Source of the DNA: Tretioscincus oriximinensis
Lineage: Eukaryota > Chordata > Lepidosauria > Squamata > Gymnophthalmidae
Length of the DNA stretch: 64,000 nt
Direction of reading: 5' to 3'
Assembly (NCBI GenBank): GCA_022410635.1
Contig: JAJVDF010000860.1
Span: forward strand, 423,650 to 487,649
The translations under genes were made by a program, and so were the position numbers. Shown here piece after piece: positions 1 to 12,104 of the stretch (position 1 is the first letter of the stretch; each line of letters starts with the position of its first letter). The notes below the pieces were generated by a model. It made no database searches and was not told the DNA's origin. It saw only the letters and a list, made by a program, of their open reading frames with translations.

Positions 1-544
1 GCCCTAACGCCTCGGATCTTGCTGCAGCAGAGCAGGCATAGGCTCATGAGGCAGGGCTATGTGTCAAAAGCTCTCGCTAGCAATGTTCACATGGTGCATA
101 ACATCAGTATGGCTGGATACCGTGCTATGGAAACTTCATTAAACTACTAGCTTGGAAAAGCACAATGAAAATCCTTTCTGGTGATATCACAGCTGGATCT
201 CTGCAATTATGAGTATGTGTGGCAAATGCCCCAGAATCATGCTAGGATATTATGAAAATAACGTGGTTGCACCCATAGCATGTCTGGCCAGAACTCTTGT
301 GTTAGAATCATTATCATGGTGATGTAATGGACACATTTCCCCTATATATGACTTCATTGCCATGAGACAAACTCAGAGCAGTTCACTGCATTTAGCAAAT
401 AGGTTATTGGGGGTGGAGGCAGACACATTTGCAGTGAGCAATTGCAACTTTCATCTATTTTGAACCCTGCAAATTTATCCCCATTTGTACAATCTTCAAG
501 AGAAAGATCAATTTAGCATAGCTGATAAATCACAAGTACATAAT

Positions 545-615
545 TTCAGAGAAATAGCCGTGCTAGTCCAGTAGAAAAGTGGGTGGCATAAGCTTTCGTA
601 GACATGTCTACTTCT
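545..615 (+). repeat. Fragment of a reptile interspersed repeat (GCATAAGCTTTCGTAG motif)
   Basis: Contains ATAGCCGTGCTAGTCCAGTA and GGCATAAGCTTTCGTAGACA followed by CTTCTTCAGATGCA, a string I recall as common in turtle and lizard genomes. Related pieces lie at 22578-22700 and 25470-25620. I cannot assign the family. Confidence 0.55.
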
Positions 616-631
616 TCAGATGCACAGATAC

Positions 632-831
632 TGGGCTGACCAGATGACCCCTTGTGGGGATGTGTGGAAACCTGGTTTTGGGGTGCCTCGCGGTTTTTGC
701 TGAGGAAAACCTTTTTCAAAAAAAGATTTTTTTTTCTGAAAAAAAAAGAATTTTTTTTTCCTCAGCAAAATCCAGCAGGCACCCCAAAACTGGGTTCCCC
801 CCCCCAAAAAAGGGGTCATCTAGTCAGCCTA
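632..831. mobile_element. hAT-like foldback element, 200 bp, TSD ACAGATAC/ACAGGTAC
   Basis: Ends are TGGGCTGACCAGAT at the left and ATCTAGTCAGCCTA at the right, inverted copies of TAGGCTGACCAGAT. Inner arms (CTGGTTTTGGGGTGCCT and AGGCACCCCAAAACTGG) are also inverted, so nearly the whole element folds back around an A/T-rich centre. The 8-base flanks at 624-631 and 832-839 match at 7 of 8. No coding capacity. Confidence 0.85.
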
Positions 832-1256
832 ACAGGTACATAAATAATAAGCAGCTTGTGCTATCATCAAAGTGTAGCTTTAGGGATGGAAAAAGCCCTT
901 GCTTTTTTATTTGTTGAGTACAATTAATAAAAGGTACATTTTCAGACCCTTTCAGGAGCTGGTATGAGGTCAAATAACATATTGTAGAGCTATTGCTGCA
1001 AAGCTTTTACCACAGGCTACTGTGCCACACCTATGTGATGACAATATCAGAAGATCATGGATAAATCTTCGTCCACAAAGCAACCCATTTTCCTCAGGCA
1101 ATGTGGTATAGTTGCCTCCTGTTGCACGGTCTGTGCAGCCTTCAAATGTGATCATTCCATGTGGCTGTATTTTCAGCCTATGATTTTACAATTATATGGA
1201 TTTTGAATTTCAGCACTCTTGCACTGCTTCTCTGTTATCTTCAGTAAGGGTTAAAA

Positions 1257-1439
1257 TAGGTTGACCAGATGGCTCCATTTTTTGAGGGGTGGAAACTCTG
1301 TTTTGGGGTGCTTCCTAGGTTTTGTTGAGGAATCTTTTTTTTAAAAAAAATTTTTTTGAATTTTTTTCCTCAGTAAAAACCGGCAGGCACCCCAAAACCG
1401 GGTTTTCACCCCACCTAAAAGGGATCATCTGGTCAGCCT
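1257..1439. mobile_element. hAT-like foldback element, 183 bp, perfect TSD GGTTAAAA
   Basis: Starts TAGGTTGACCAGAT and ends ATCTGGTCAGCCT. The flanks at 1249-1256 and 1440-1447 are identical (GGTTAAAA). Inverted arms are joined by a T/A-rich loop. Same family as 632-831. Confidence 0.88.
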
Positions 1440-2739
1440 GGTTAAAAAGTAAAAGAATTCAGGACCAAGGCTGTTCAATATGGATGATGTGAAAAACACT
1501 CTCAATTTGGTGTTTGGATGAGAGAAAACGATAACTGTGAAGAAAGATGAATGTTTAATAACAACCTGCATAAGAGTTCCTGGCTGTGTTCTTACACAAC
1601 TGTGTTGATGGACAGCACGCTACAGTCCGTAATAGCCTTCAGAAAGTGGTGGTGCATCAAAACAATTGGCTGCCAACCAACATAGCTGCCAGGAAACTTT
1701 CTCAGACGTCAGCCATGAAAACACAGAGCCTGAATCACTGATTAAAAGTAATTTCACACAATGGAGGCAGGGTGAGGGAACAGTGCAGCAAAAGATGTTC
1801 CTGGAGTTCTATCCACCACTCCTGTGACTTAATAGTACACAGATGTGTGATCCCTTATGCCTTTTGAATACTCTCACAGTGCCACAAGCAAGCTACACAA
1901 AACACTAAAGACTATAAGGAACATGCCTTACTATGTTCTGTTCTATAGTATTCTACAGTTGCAGTATTTGTCTTTCCCTGCCATTTTTTTTTAATTCCCC
2001 TCGTGTATTCCTAAATGTCTTGGTTCATACTTCAGGGAGTAAACACATTCCCAGGTTGGGAATCACTGATCTAGAATATATGTGAATAGAAGCCACAACG
2101 TTTGAAATTAATCAACTCTAAACACATATATGAAGTTGATTATCCTTCTACTTTTATATGAGCTAACCTTTACTGAGATTTGGCCTGTTTCCAGAGGGAA
2201 TGAAAACACCGACATTCTACCAGCATTAGGTTGGGTTTCCTTGTTTCCCCAAAGCAATGCCAGTTTAGAACTCTGAAGGCCTGTCACAGTGCTATTTCTG
2301 GAAACGAAGTGATGCTACGATTCCTGGAATAGTTTCACTTATTAGCATACCTGGCAAATTCCATGCAAAGTTACTTTACTTGAAACTTCTTGTGCTTTAA
2401 AAAAAGAAAGAATAAGAAATGGAGAAAACTAGATGGGTAGTGAGTTTTATGAAGTTTTCAAAGAGGGAGTAGATCATGGTGCCAGAGATACAGATCAGTG
2501 AATCTATGCTGAGCATGTTTCAAGGGACCCTGTAAGAGACAATGCCTAATTTCCTTTTATATTCCAATGAGCCTCTTACAATCTGGACATAGTCAGAGTT
2601 GCTCACCTCTATGTTCCCTCACTTCCATGTTCTTTTTACTTGATGGAAGGATTGGATGGCTGTTCATTTTCCATGCAATAAAATGTACTGGAAGGAAATA
2701 CCTCTATACCTCATGCTTAGATTTGCAAGGAGGCAGGGT

Positions 2740-3150
2740 AAGGCCCTCTGCACATGGTTTATAACCCAGGATATAGGATATCCTGAGTGTAAGCCATGGT
2801 TCTCACAGGACATCCCTAGCTGGGTTATTGTGAGGTGGCACCCTACTTGCAAGAAGTGTACCTCTGCCATGGCAACATGAAGGATGCTGCCATCAAGTTG
2901 ATGTGGCTCCCATGCGACGCCTCTCTGATTTGCTGCTAGGAGCGTAATCTCATGCGATTTCATCCGAGATCTCGCCCGAGGAGCAGAACTGTGGTGCTAC
3001 GCCACAAAATCTGGAATATATCCACTCTCAAAAGTCGCAGAATAAAGGAGGGTTGTAACGATTTGATCACTGAAAACCTGTGAACATGTGTTCCTTGGTC
3101 GCCTTGGTGGCGCTCCCATCCAGCCATTAATCTCTTATGGGCACAGGGCC
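2740..3150. mobile_element. Non-autonomous element with AGGCCCTGTGCACA-type ends, copy 1
   Basis: Begins AGGCCCTCTGCACATGG and ends ATGGGCACAGGGCC, imperfect terminal inverted repeats. The body (GGGTTATTGTGAGGTGGC, ACTCTCAAAAGTCGCAGAAT, AAAGGAGGGTTGTAACGA) is repeated at 42008-42374. No gene. Confidence 0.65.
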
Positions 3151-3176
3151 AAGATGACATCTTCCTGAGGATTATT

Positions 3177-3257
3177 TATGCTGCTCAAAATAATTAAGGG
3201 AACACTTTAATATAACAGTGTATATTAAATTGTTCTCTTAATTGTTTTGAGCAGTAT
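3177..3257. mobile_element. Mariner/Tc1-like short hairpin, copy 1
   Basis: The arms TGCTCAAAATAATTAAGGGA and its inverse CTTAATTGTTTTGAGCA surround a short centre and are flanked by TAT. Three further copies lie in the window. Ends resemble Tc1/mariner termini (CTGCTCAAAA.AAT.AAGGGAACAC); internal sequence is absent. Confidence 0.75.
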
Positions 3258-3504
3258 ATTTATCTGCCTTGTCACATTTTTCTTCCCTTCACACTTTACT
3301 TGATTTTTATGTTATGTTCTTGATTCTTGTTCTAGATTAAGTCACATAGTTACAAATATTTCCTAGCTGTCCTTTTGTATCATAAACATTTTTGCTTCCA
3401 AAAGCAACCAAAGCACAAATTTCTGCTGAATGTTGGAAGTGAAATTTTCCTTTCAGAAGAGCTTTTCTCAGCACTCTGTACTTAATCATTGTTTCTTTTT
3501 TTAT

Positions 3505-3935
3505 TGCAAGGAAGTCAAAGCATTATTTTCTCTATCACAAAACACTAGGACCAGCAGGCTCACCTTGAAACTGATGGCCAGAAGAGTGAGGACAGACAAA
3601 GGAAAGTATTTTTTGACCCAGAGGGTCACTGACCTTTGGAATTGACTTCCACAAGAGGTGGTGGTAGCTAGCAGCCTGGATAGCTTTAAGACAGGAATAG
3701 ACAAGTTGATGGACACCAAGGGTATAAATAGCTGCTAGGGTGGATCATTTGGTGCTGCCTCCTGGATGAAGCAACAGGCAATACTCCTAAAATACCATTT
3801 GCAGGGGGTTGAGAACAGGTGCATATTTTGCCTTCTTCTGTTCAGACTGCTCAGTACAATGGGTGGCCCTCTATGTGAGACAGAATGCTGGCCCAATTCA
3901 GCACAGCTCCTCTTATTTTCTTAAACATACCTCAT
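3505..3935 (+). mobile_element. CR1 LINE, 3' end fragment
   Basis: The translation shows degenerate CR1 ORF2 C-terminus (RTDKGKYFLTQRVTDLWN and AGIDKLMDTKGI-like frames), followed by the 3' UTR (GACAGAATGCTGGCCCAATT, CTCCTCTTATTTTCTTA). Homologous to 16010-17005, 36411-36800 and 54208-54420. Confidence 0.8.
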
Positions 3936-3945
3936 GAATTATGTA

Positions 3946-4185
3946 TATACAGGGTGCTTCAAAAATGTATACACACTTTGAACTTCCATAGAAAATTTAT
4001 TTACGGTTCTACAAAGTTAAATTTCAGGAAATTAGAAAGCTTAAAGTCCAATGTAAATAAAACGTAAATAACAAATGTTAATACTGTTCAAATCGGGAAA
4101 TCCTGAAATTTAATTTTGTAGAATAGTAAATAAATTTTCTATGGAAGTTCAAAATGTGTATACATTTTTGAAGCACCCTGTATAT
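3946..4185. mobile_element. 240-bp palindromic mariner-like MITE
   Basis: Left end TACAGGGTGCTTCAAAAATG and right end CATTTTTGAAGCACCCTGTA are inverted copies inside TATA repeats. Inversion continues inward (TTGAACTTCCATAGAAAATT against ATTTTCTATGGAAGTTCAAA, and GTTAAATTTCAGGA against TCCTGAAATTTAAT), so the element is almost one hairpin. Confidence 0.8.
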
Positions 4186-5292
4186 ACATAGGCAGTTAAA
4201 ACTGTGGACATGTAAATGGTTTGGTTGGGAAAGCCTTAAATACAAAGTTTTAAAATGTGAAGCATGGTGAGTCTCAGAATTCTATCTTTTTATTTGCTTT
4301 AGAGAACAGGCTATGACTCTAAACAAATAAAGCTGTAACACATTACATACCAAATCAAGATCTACCATAATGCCTTTCTAGAATTTGGATATTCTTCCAT
4401 CTGTAATTTAAAGAATATTCTTTATTCTTCATAATTCTTTGCATAACAGCATAATTCCAGTTGACAATAATTACAATTTAATTAGTTTCATAAGAAATAA
4501 CCTTTTTCAACTGTTTGTGGGGTTTTTTAACAGCCAGAGGTTGGGTTTTACATTTTCAGAAATTCTAGTGGCCAGGTTTACATAAGAAGCACTAATGGTT
4601 GGGTTGTACCTTGGATATATCCTGAGCTGTAAAGTTGAAGATTGGGGTATCATTGCTTGATTCCTGAGGCCTGCGAGTCACAGTTTCATCATAAGTTGCT
4701 CTCTAGTAGAAGGAAGTAATGGGATTAGGAAAACGTTATTAGGATTCTTATGGGCATGATTGTAATGAAATGAGATTTTCTATGGAAAGAGGTTTCCTTA
4801 AAGAGGATTTAAGATGTTATCATGCACTTAGCACTGAAGCCAACAGTAACTGGAAATCTGTTACAGTTTACCAAGGATAGTTTATCATTTCATTAATTGC
4901 AGCTGGAAAGGCCCCACGATTGAAATAGAAATTAGACTTTCAATCAAAGGGGAATGTGATATGACCTGCTTCAGAGAAGGATCAATCATTAGTAGTTTAT
5001 TGATTACTTTTGCACTTCAGCTTCCATCCCTGATGGTTGTCTGTACTAACATCTGGACTTCAGGTGCAACATCTGTCACACTTTAGACATTTATAAGACC
5101 TGCCACCTGCAGTGATGGTAGGATCCTGCAAAGCAATCCCATCTCAGTAAGCATGGGAAAGTGTCATGAAGTTATTTCCCAGGAAGGGAAGAAACCTACA
5201 GCAATACAAAATCTATAGGATGCAATGAGGACTTTCAATGTGCCTGCATGTAAACAAGGGATCATCTGGTCACCCTAAGTGGCAACCCAACT

Positions 5293-5361
5293 ATACTGCT
5301 CAAAACAATTAAAGGAACACTTTAACATAACAGTGTTCCCTTAATTGTTTTGAACAGTATA
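5293..5361. mobile_element. Mariner/Tc1-like short hairpin, copy 2
   Basis: TACTGCTCAAAACAATTAAA and its inverse TTAATTGTTTTGAACAGTA flank a centre of about 20 bases with TA at both ends. Confidence 0.78.
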
Positions 5362-5439
5362 CAAAAGGTAGATTTTTCCTATTTTAGGAAAACGAAACCG
5401 TTGTAGTGTTGTGGCTTTTTCCCCCTTCTTCCATATCAA

Positions 5440-5755
5440 TGTGCCCGTGCCTTGACCCTCCTGGCTGTACCACCTCCCTCAGTGGCAGAAAGGGAGGGAA
5501 TTCGGGTAGGAGCCCCCAGCCTATGGAATAGCCTCCTCCCCTTCAGGTGTGTCTATCCCCATATCTGTGTGCATTAAGAAAATGCTTCAACACACACCTC
5601 TTTGGCCTGGCCTTTGGCTGAGAAAACTGCTGCCCCTTCTCTACTTTTAGATGTGGCTGTATTTAATAAGTTAATTTGGATTTTTATTGTTAATCACCCT
5701 GAGACCTTCGGGTATAGGCCAGTATAGAAATGTAAATAAATAAATAAAATAAGTA
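5440..5755 (+). mobile_element. L2-like LINE, 3' end
   Basis: Carries a degenerate ORF C-terminus (LWN/CTATGGAATAGC, then ACACCTCTTTGGCCTGGCCT) and the 3' UTR CACCCTGAGACCTTCGGGTA, ending in (AAATAAAT)n. A second copy is at 29865-30176. The same 3' tail is used by the SINEs in this window. Confidence 0.75.
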
Positions 5756-5928
5756 AAAATCTGGGTGATAATATGATTTTTGCTAGATAGCATGCACATG
5801 TGCATGGCTTAATATGAATCAATGGCAGCCAGGTTGCATGTGTGAGAGTTGGTATTTTGTGCCAATCAAATACCTGGAAATACTTGTCAGGTCAGTAGGT
5901 AAGCATGTCTGTTTTTCATACTGCTGTT

Positions 5929-6128
5929 TAGGTTGACCAGATGACCCTTTTTTGGTGGGGGGGNTTGAAAACTCGGTTTTGGGGTGCCTCCCAGGTTTTT
6001 CTGAGGAAATCTTTTTCAAAAAAAGATTTTTTTCAATATTTTTTAATATTTTTTTTCTCAGAAAAAACCGGGAGGCACCCCCAAAACGGGTTTTTAATCC
6101 CCCTCAAAAGGGTAATCTGGTCAGTCTA
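5929..6128. mobile_element. hAT-like foldback element, 200 bp, no clear TSD
   Basis: TAGGTTGACCAGATGACC at the left, ATCTGGTCAGTCTA-type end at the right, with inverted GGTTTTGGGGTGCCTCC arms. Flanking 8-mers (CTGCTGTT, GGAATTAA) do not match, so the ends may come from different insertions or have decayed. Confidence 0.75.
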
Positions 6129-9100
6129 GGAATTAACTGGACTTTTAGTAATTATTCCATAGGCCCTTTGTCTGGAGTGATGTTAAAACCCATTGTGAGA
6201 TGATCTGTGGGAATCTTATAAAGCAAGACTATTAAGATGTTGCTGAAGCACAACTTCCATTAACTAACTATCTACCTGGGATCCACAGAACTGTAGTGGA
6301 GCAACATTTTAAAAATAAGCAGTATATACTAACCTCCCCTTCTATAAGATATCAAGAAATTATAAAAAAAGATTTTAAATTTCAAGTACAGAGACATAAT
6401 GAAGGCCTTTTTAAACATATGCAAAAAATAAAATGTTATTTACTCATTTTAATTTATTTTTTTGCTTTTGCGAAATGGTTCCATGTCNGAGCAACAAAAT
6501 AAAACTCAATTAAAAACAGGAAAGTGCAGGACAGTCATATTTGTATCCAGTTGGTACTCAAACCATTCAGTGAAAAAATAAATCTGAAGTGCAAATATGT
6601 CCTTGCAAGAAATACAAGGAGGCTTCAGATTTGAAACTTGCATTATATGCATACTACTAAAGTGTGTTGGGGGGGAGGAGAAAGGGGAATTTGAAAGAAT
6701 TCATTTCCTTATTTACAAACATTCCTTTTGTAAAAATGGCATAAGAACAGAGCACAAAATGACTAAGAGGAAACGATAGCTTGTGGGTCTTCCTAGGAAC
6801 ATTCAGGTCAATTTGTTGATGAAGCAATTCATGTGGGAGCAGCATAACATATTACACCTGTTCCTTTCCTGCAGCTCATGACTCCTCACTTTCACCCCAG
6901 AAGACAGGTGGAAATTAACAGGAGAGACACTCGGTGTGATCAACATAAGCAGGTCTTGGCAGAGAGAGCAGTAAAATATTTGGGAAAGGTCAGGAGCGAC
7001 AGTAAATACGTACATTAAATAGCTTCTGAACTGCTCCAGGAGTCCTTGCTTGCTATACCATATAATTATACCATATAATTGTGAGAAAACATTTATTAAT
7101 TCATAGCTGCACAACCTACATAGATAAAGCAAACAGAATTGCACAAGCTACACACATAGAATAACCAAGGTTGCTAGTAACCAGATTCACGTTAAGATGT
7201 GAAGCATTGTTTGTCCTTGGCATAAAAATAGCCAAAATAACACCAGATATGTCCAGTGTTGACTTATTCGTTGTCTTATTATCTATCAACTCTGATTTAG
7301 GTCACATTAGTGTTCCCATCCTAACTCTAATTAGAATTACCACACAAATGTTTTGAAGCTTTAATGAATGTGGAAAAGGAATTTTTCTAATCCTTATGAA
7401 AGGCCAGAAAGTTGATGCCATAAGTACATTTTTAGCTTCTAACGTGGATAACAAATAGGATCTCCAACATTGCCCTTTCCAGCTTATGTGCAAGGGTTAG
7501 GCAGGGTGAGCTTGATCAGTAAGGCTTGATTCTTGTGTTTTTTGAATAGCTGGCATGAAACCATTACCGCCAAATGATGATCAGGGCTTTTTTTATAAAG
7601 CTGATACTTGCACAACTACACATTGGANGGGGAAACAGGGAAGGACAGTTTTGAACAGAAAATGGAGGGAAACTCTTTTTCATTAAGCTNGCTCTGCCTA
7701 ATTGTTGTAGGGGTTGAAAATGCATGAGAATCTCATATGTTTTGTGAGATTTTTCATTCTCATACAAAGTATGGAACCTTGTATAAAGATGCACAAGAAA
7801 TGCTCCTTGGCCAGGAGTGACATCATTGTGATGTCACTGTTAGCTTTTGTAGGGCTTCAATTCAGGAATAATGAGAACAAATAGTTTTGCTGCAGGATGT
7901 TTATTCAAAAGGCTAAGTCCAGGAATAAAGTAAGCAGTCAGAAACTAACTTCTGTAGTAACTAAAGAAATAGAACAGGAAGTGACAGAGGAACCTACATT
8001 ATAAAGCCAAGCTGAGCGGCCGCCTCTCGGCGTCCACCAGATAAAGAGGAGACATAAATCACGCGCTGAAAACCTCCCGCTGGCACGCAGAGCAATTCAA
8101 AAGAGNAAAAAAAGATTAAAAAAAGAGAGAGCAAAAAAATAAATAGAATAAGGGTACCTAACAGTCACTTCCAGCCACTGCTTCTGGAAAAGGCATCCTG
8201 GGGGTAGAAATGACACCACAAATTATGTTACTTCCAGTCTCTGCTTCCAGGAATGGCACCCAGAGTGATGTCACTTCCAGATCTGCCCTGGAAGAGCCAT
8301 CAAAAAATTGCNATGCATGCTTTGTGCGCAAAGAGAACTCAAAATGCATGAGATTTTCAGGCTTCCGCTACAAGATTTCCNGGTGGAAAACTCCCAATAC
8401 TGTATTGTTGGGGAACAGCTGAAATTTTCCCTTGGAAATCTATTTGTGTATGAAAGGAGAAAAGACAGCAAACTCTCTCCTCCATACATATTCCTTAGCA
8501 ATTTTCCCAGCTGGCTTTTAGTGGGGANGGTGGTGGGTTCCTGCCTTCCCTTTTCCCTCCGCGCACTTGAGTATCTCCATCCAAAAACAATCTACAGTCC
8601 AGTGGGGATGTGTTGGGGTTAGCCATGTGGCACATATATTAATTGGCATTAATATATTAATATAAAATATACATGGATTGACCTTTGCTAGCCAAAGTGA
8701 GGCCTGCATGGAAAGTTTGGAAAAAATCTCTGGTCAACCCAGCCCAGGAGTAAACAGGAACANCCAAATCACCCTTCCTGACCTAAGGGCATATCTTGCT
8801 CAAGAAACCTTGCCAGTCTGAATGGATTAATGACACCCTTTGTGGCAAAGGAGCTATCTTTGTTTGACCAGGCTGTGCATCTGGGCTGAAGACATCAGCC
8901 TGATAGTGGCCTGGAGGTAAACCATTTAAGACCACTAAGACCATTTCTCCTGTGGGTGAGTCANAGGGNTCCTGTAATTAGAATAATAGCAAAGGCAAAC
9001 AATGGCTAAAGAGNGTCCATCCTGTATCTCAACACCATACCATATTTGGCNTTTCCTGACCAAGCTGCACCTCCTTGGGAGGAAAGAAACATGTCACACA

Positions 9101-10036
9101 GGTGTCACAACCCCTTTCTTGACATCACCGCATCTATCCATGCCTTCTGATTTTTGGTCAATAAAAGACGGTGCACACCGTTATTCTGGAGTGCCTCATA
9201 ACCCTCTGAGCGCTCCTGGATAACTTCTGAACCCAAGCTACGTTGTCCGTGTGAATCTCTTTAGACGTGTCTGCATGCATTGGATCCAGCTACCTTAGGC
9301 AAGCTAAGGAGCCGAATAACGGGCAAGCAAACACCCGTTAGGGATGAAAAGTCTAATTGGATGTGGGGGAAGGAAAAGAAATGGGATTAAATTTGATTTT
9401 TTTCCCTCCCAAACGACACTGTTTCCTTTTGTGAGAATGGAGCCAAATACTTGATATATGCCATCATCATTCTGTAGTCTCAAAGTATTGCAATGATATG
9501 CATTTGCTGTGACACCTCTTGGCCATTCCGAGAGCATTTCTTGACTGTGCCAAATATTGCCTAAATTTCTTTACCATCTATAATTCTATAATATAAGCAA
9601 TAAATTACAATTAACTGCTCTGGGTCTTTTTTGGAAGGGCAGTACACTTATTTAATTACTAATCTTAGTAATAAATAGTTCTATTGGCTTGATTACCTAT
9701 TGATGAATAAAGAACTAAAGAAATTCTTGAAGGACAGGTATAATCAGTGTCTGGTAGAACTAATTCTCAGATATCACCTGCAAAGATCAACTGCCTCTAA
9801 AAGTTGTTTTGAGTTTGAGTTAGTTGGGTTTGAGTGAAAACTTTNCCTTCCTCTTCTACATGAGAAAGTTCAGAATCACTCAGTGGTACAAAACTGGGAA
9901 AGAGGAAACTATTGCAAAATAATAATAATAAATTGCTTCCTAAAAATTGGAGTGGGAATATAGGACTTCCTCCACTAGCAGGATCTTTGAAATATGTGGT
10001 CGTTGTGATTACTTGCTACCTAACAATCACATCCTG

Positions 10037-10110
10037 TATAGAACTGGATGCTGGACTAGATTGGCTGTGGTCTCACCCAGNAAGGCCTCTTTCTTATATT
10101 CTTACAATCT
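10037..10110 (+). mobile_element. CR1 LINE 3' tip
   Basis: ACTGGATGCTGGACTAGATT followed by TCTTATATTCTTAC matches the extreme 3' end of the CR1 family seen at 54340-54420. Confidence 0.6.
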
Positions 10111-10172
10111 TAGGTTTGTTTTTTTTTTATTCTAGGTATATGGAAAGTTCATATGGAGCGTAGAATTTTCTG

Positions 10173-10300
10173 TACACAGAAGTTTATTTATTTATTTACA
10201 TTTTTATACCGCCCTATACCCATAGGTCTCAGGGCGGTTAACAGTAAAATCATAATTAACACATTAAAAACAGCCATAGCTAAAAATAGGGAAGAGACAG
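10173..10300 (-). mobile_element. L2-like LINE 3' tail
   Basis: Reverse strand reads AACCGCCCTGAGACC, GGGTATAGGGCGGTATAAAA and an AAATAAATAAA tail, matching the ends of 5440-5755 and 29865-30176. Confidence 0.65.
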
Positions 10301-10749
10301 TAGTCACACTAATTTAATCCACAGGCGGAAAGTCAAAGTCATAAACAAAGACATATGAGATAACATTCTGACTCAAACTTTTTTACAAGTGAAAGAATGC
10401 CTTCCAATCGTATCACTTTACAGTGCTAATATAATCCACTTGCTTAAGGTAAATATCCACAGAAGCTTGAAATTTATTCATTCAATTACAGTGCAAACTG
10501 GCCCAGACTACAAGTAGGTAATTCTGAGATTCATGGGTGACTGTTCCTTCCAGGGATGTCCTTATGTCATTGACATAAAAGATTGACTGGAATTTCACAG
10601 TAACCTAAGCAATTCATCTCTCTGCTTCAACAAGTCCAGACTTTAACACCTATGATTCATCTGCAAAGTCTTATCATATGCCTGTGATTTACTAGAAATT
10701 ATCTGGCAGCTGACCATCAGAGAAAACATCCCAAGAANAGTTAAGAGCC

Positions 10750-12092
10750 GGGGGAACCACGCATGTGTGAGTAGCAGAAGGTCGCAAGCCCGCGCTTCTC
10801 CTTACCGACGAAACATCATTCAGCCTCTAATTGCCTCATTTACAGAACAATCAACGCCTAATTTACAGGTGTGTTCCCTGATCTCTCTCTGCTTTTAAGA
10901 GAGGTTCTGCCTGTCTCACTACAAGCGTCCNTGTGTGTGCGCGTGTGTGCGTGCACGCACCCCCACCCCACTCCCATNCCNGTTTTGNGCTGCCAAAATA
11001 TGGCAACCCTACAGCCTTTCCCAAGCTTGGTCTTCTTTTGATCTTCTTCACTCTAAAGCTCTACAAAAGCACTTTGACTCCTTAAATCCTTTGTTGAAAT
11101 GTACCCTTCTGGTATAGTCTAAATGGCAATCTAGACTGGCCCCTCCCCNTCTCCGTTGACTTTGCTTAGACACCTACCCAATGCTCTTACTTGGGACCTC
11201 TTTTGAAAGCCTCTTCCANTCTGATGTGTCCTCTGAGAAGGGGCACCAAAACAGCTTGCCTTGAAGCAAGTTTGGGAAACTGAACGCAATATTGTAATTG
11301 ACGAGGTCGAATGGGTCAGGTTGCTTGGTAAATTATTTAGCTCTCATAAATCCCNATTAGACAGAGAACTCACCTTTAAGATTATCTATAAATATGCTAC
11401 ATCACGTTTATAATAGCTTAAGTCCACTTTGCTGGCACGTATGCACACAAATTGGTACGTATGTTCATATGTGATGGGATTGCCCCAAAATTTGCTCATT
11501 TTGGCAAATGGTCTAGACCACTTTGAATAATATCCTAAAGATGGATGTCACCCTCACCCTTGGACTAGTCTTTCTTTTTCTGTTTAAACATGACCATTCA
11601 TCTCTCCCGCATTGTGCCTTAATTAAATCATTATTAACCACGGCTAAAGCTCTGAGAGCTCAACACTGGAAAACTGCTGAACTACTCAACAAAAGACATT
11701 GGATTGATAAAAATTGGACTTTAATTCTCAACGAACATATGCATCCCGTAGAATGCTTGGTTCTAAGGAAAATCACCAGGCAGACTTCTTAACTAAATGG
11801 GGTCCCTTTTTTCAAGCTGCCAGAACTGATCACTCTCTTCGTCCGAATGCTCTTTATTGTGCTTCCCTTTGTAACAAGAAACGTACACATTGGCTTTTGT
11901 TTTTGCCATCGAACTTATAATGTTGCTGAAGATTGGTTCCCCTTTGATGCCAGGGGTCGGTCCCAGTTCAGATTCTGTATCATTCTACGGCCTTGACTGG
12001 TTCCAGGTACACACCACTTTTATGTTATGATGGTAATATCTCAATGTCTCTCATAACTTTGCTGATTTATTACAATAAAATTATTTTTAAAA
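10750..12092 (+). mobile_element. 5'-truncated L1-like LINE insertion with 17-bp TSD
   Basis: The 17 bases at 10733-10749 (AAGAANAGTTAAGAGCC) recur at 12093-12109 (AAGAATAGTTAAGAGCC), bracketing the segment. Inside, the last part reads as a decayed L1 ORF2 C-terminus (LTTAKALRAQHWKTAELLNK, then KNWTLILNEHMHP) and the 3' end is ACAATAAAATTATTTTTAAAA. The repeated target ends in GAGCC, the first bases of the SINE at 12105, so the L1 landed at that SINE's 5' boundary. A GT-rich patch with several n lies at 10930-10990. Confidence 0.78.
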
Positions 12093-12104
12093 AAGAATAG
12101 TTAA

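Noticed and set aside
970..1155. Minus-strand open frame of 61 residues
   Set aside because: No Ig or other recognisable motif, no fit to the missing MYPN exons.
2664..2963. 99-residue minus-strand open frame
   Set aside because: Lies wholly inside the two-copy transposon-like repeat 2740-3150 and does not resemble a protein family.
7564..9537. Several short open frames on both strands
   Set aside because: Many contain ambiguous bases, none shows codon conservation or domain motifs.
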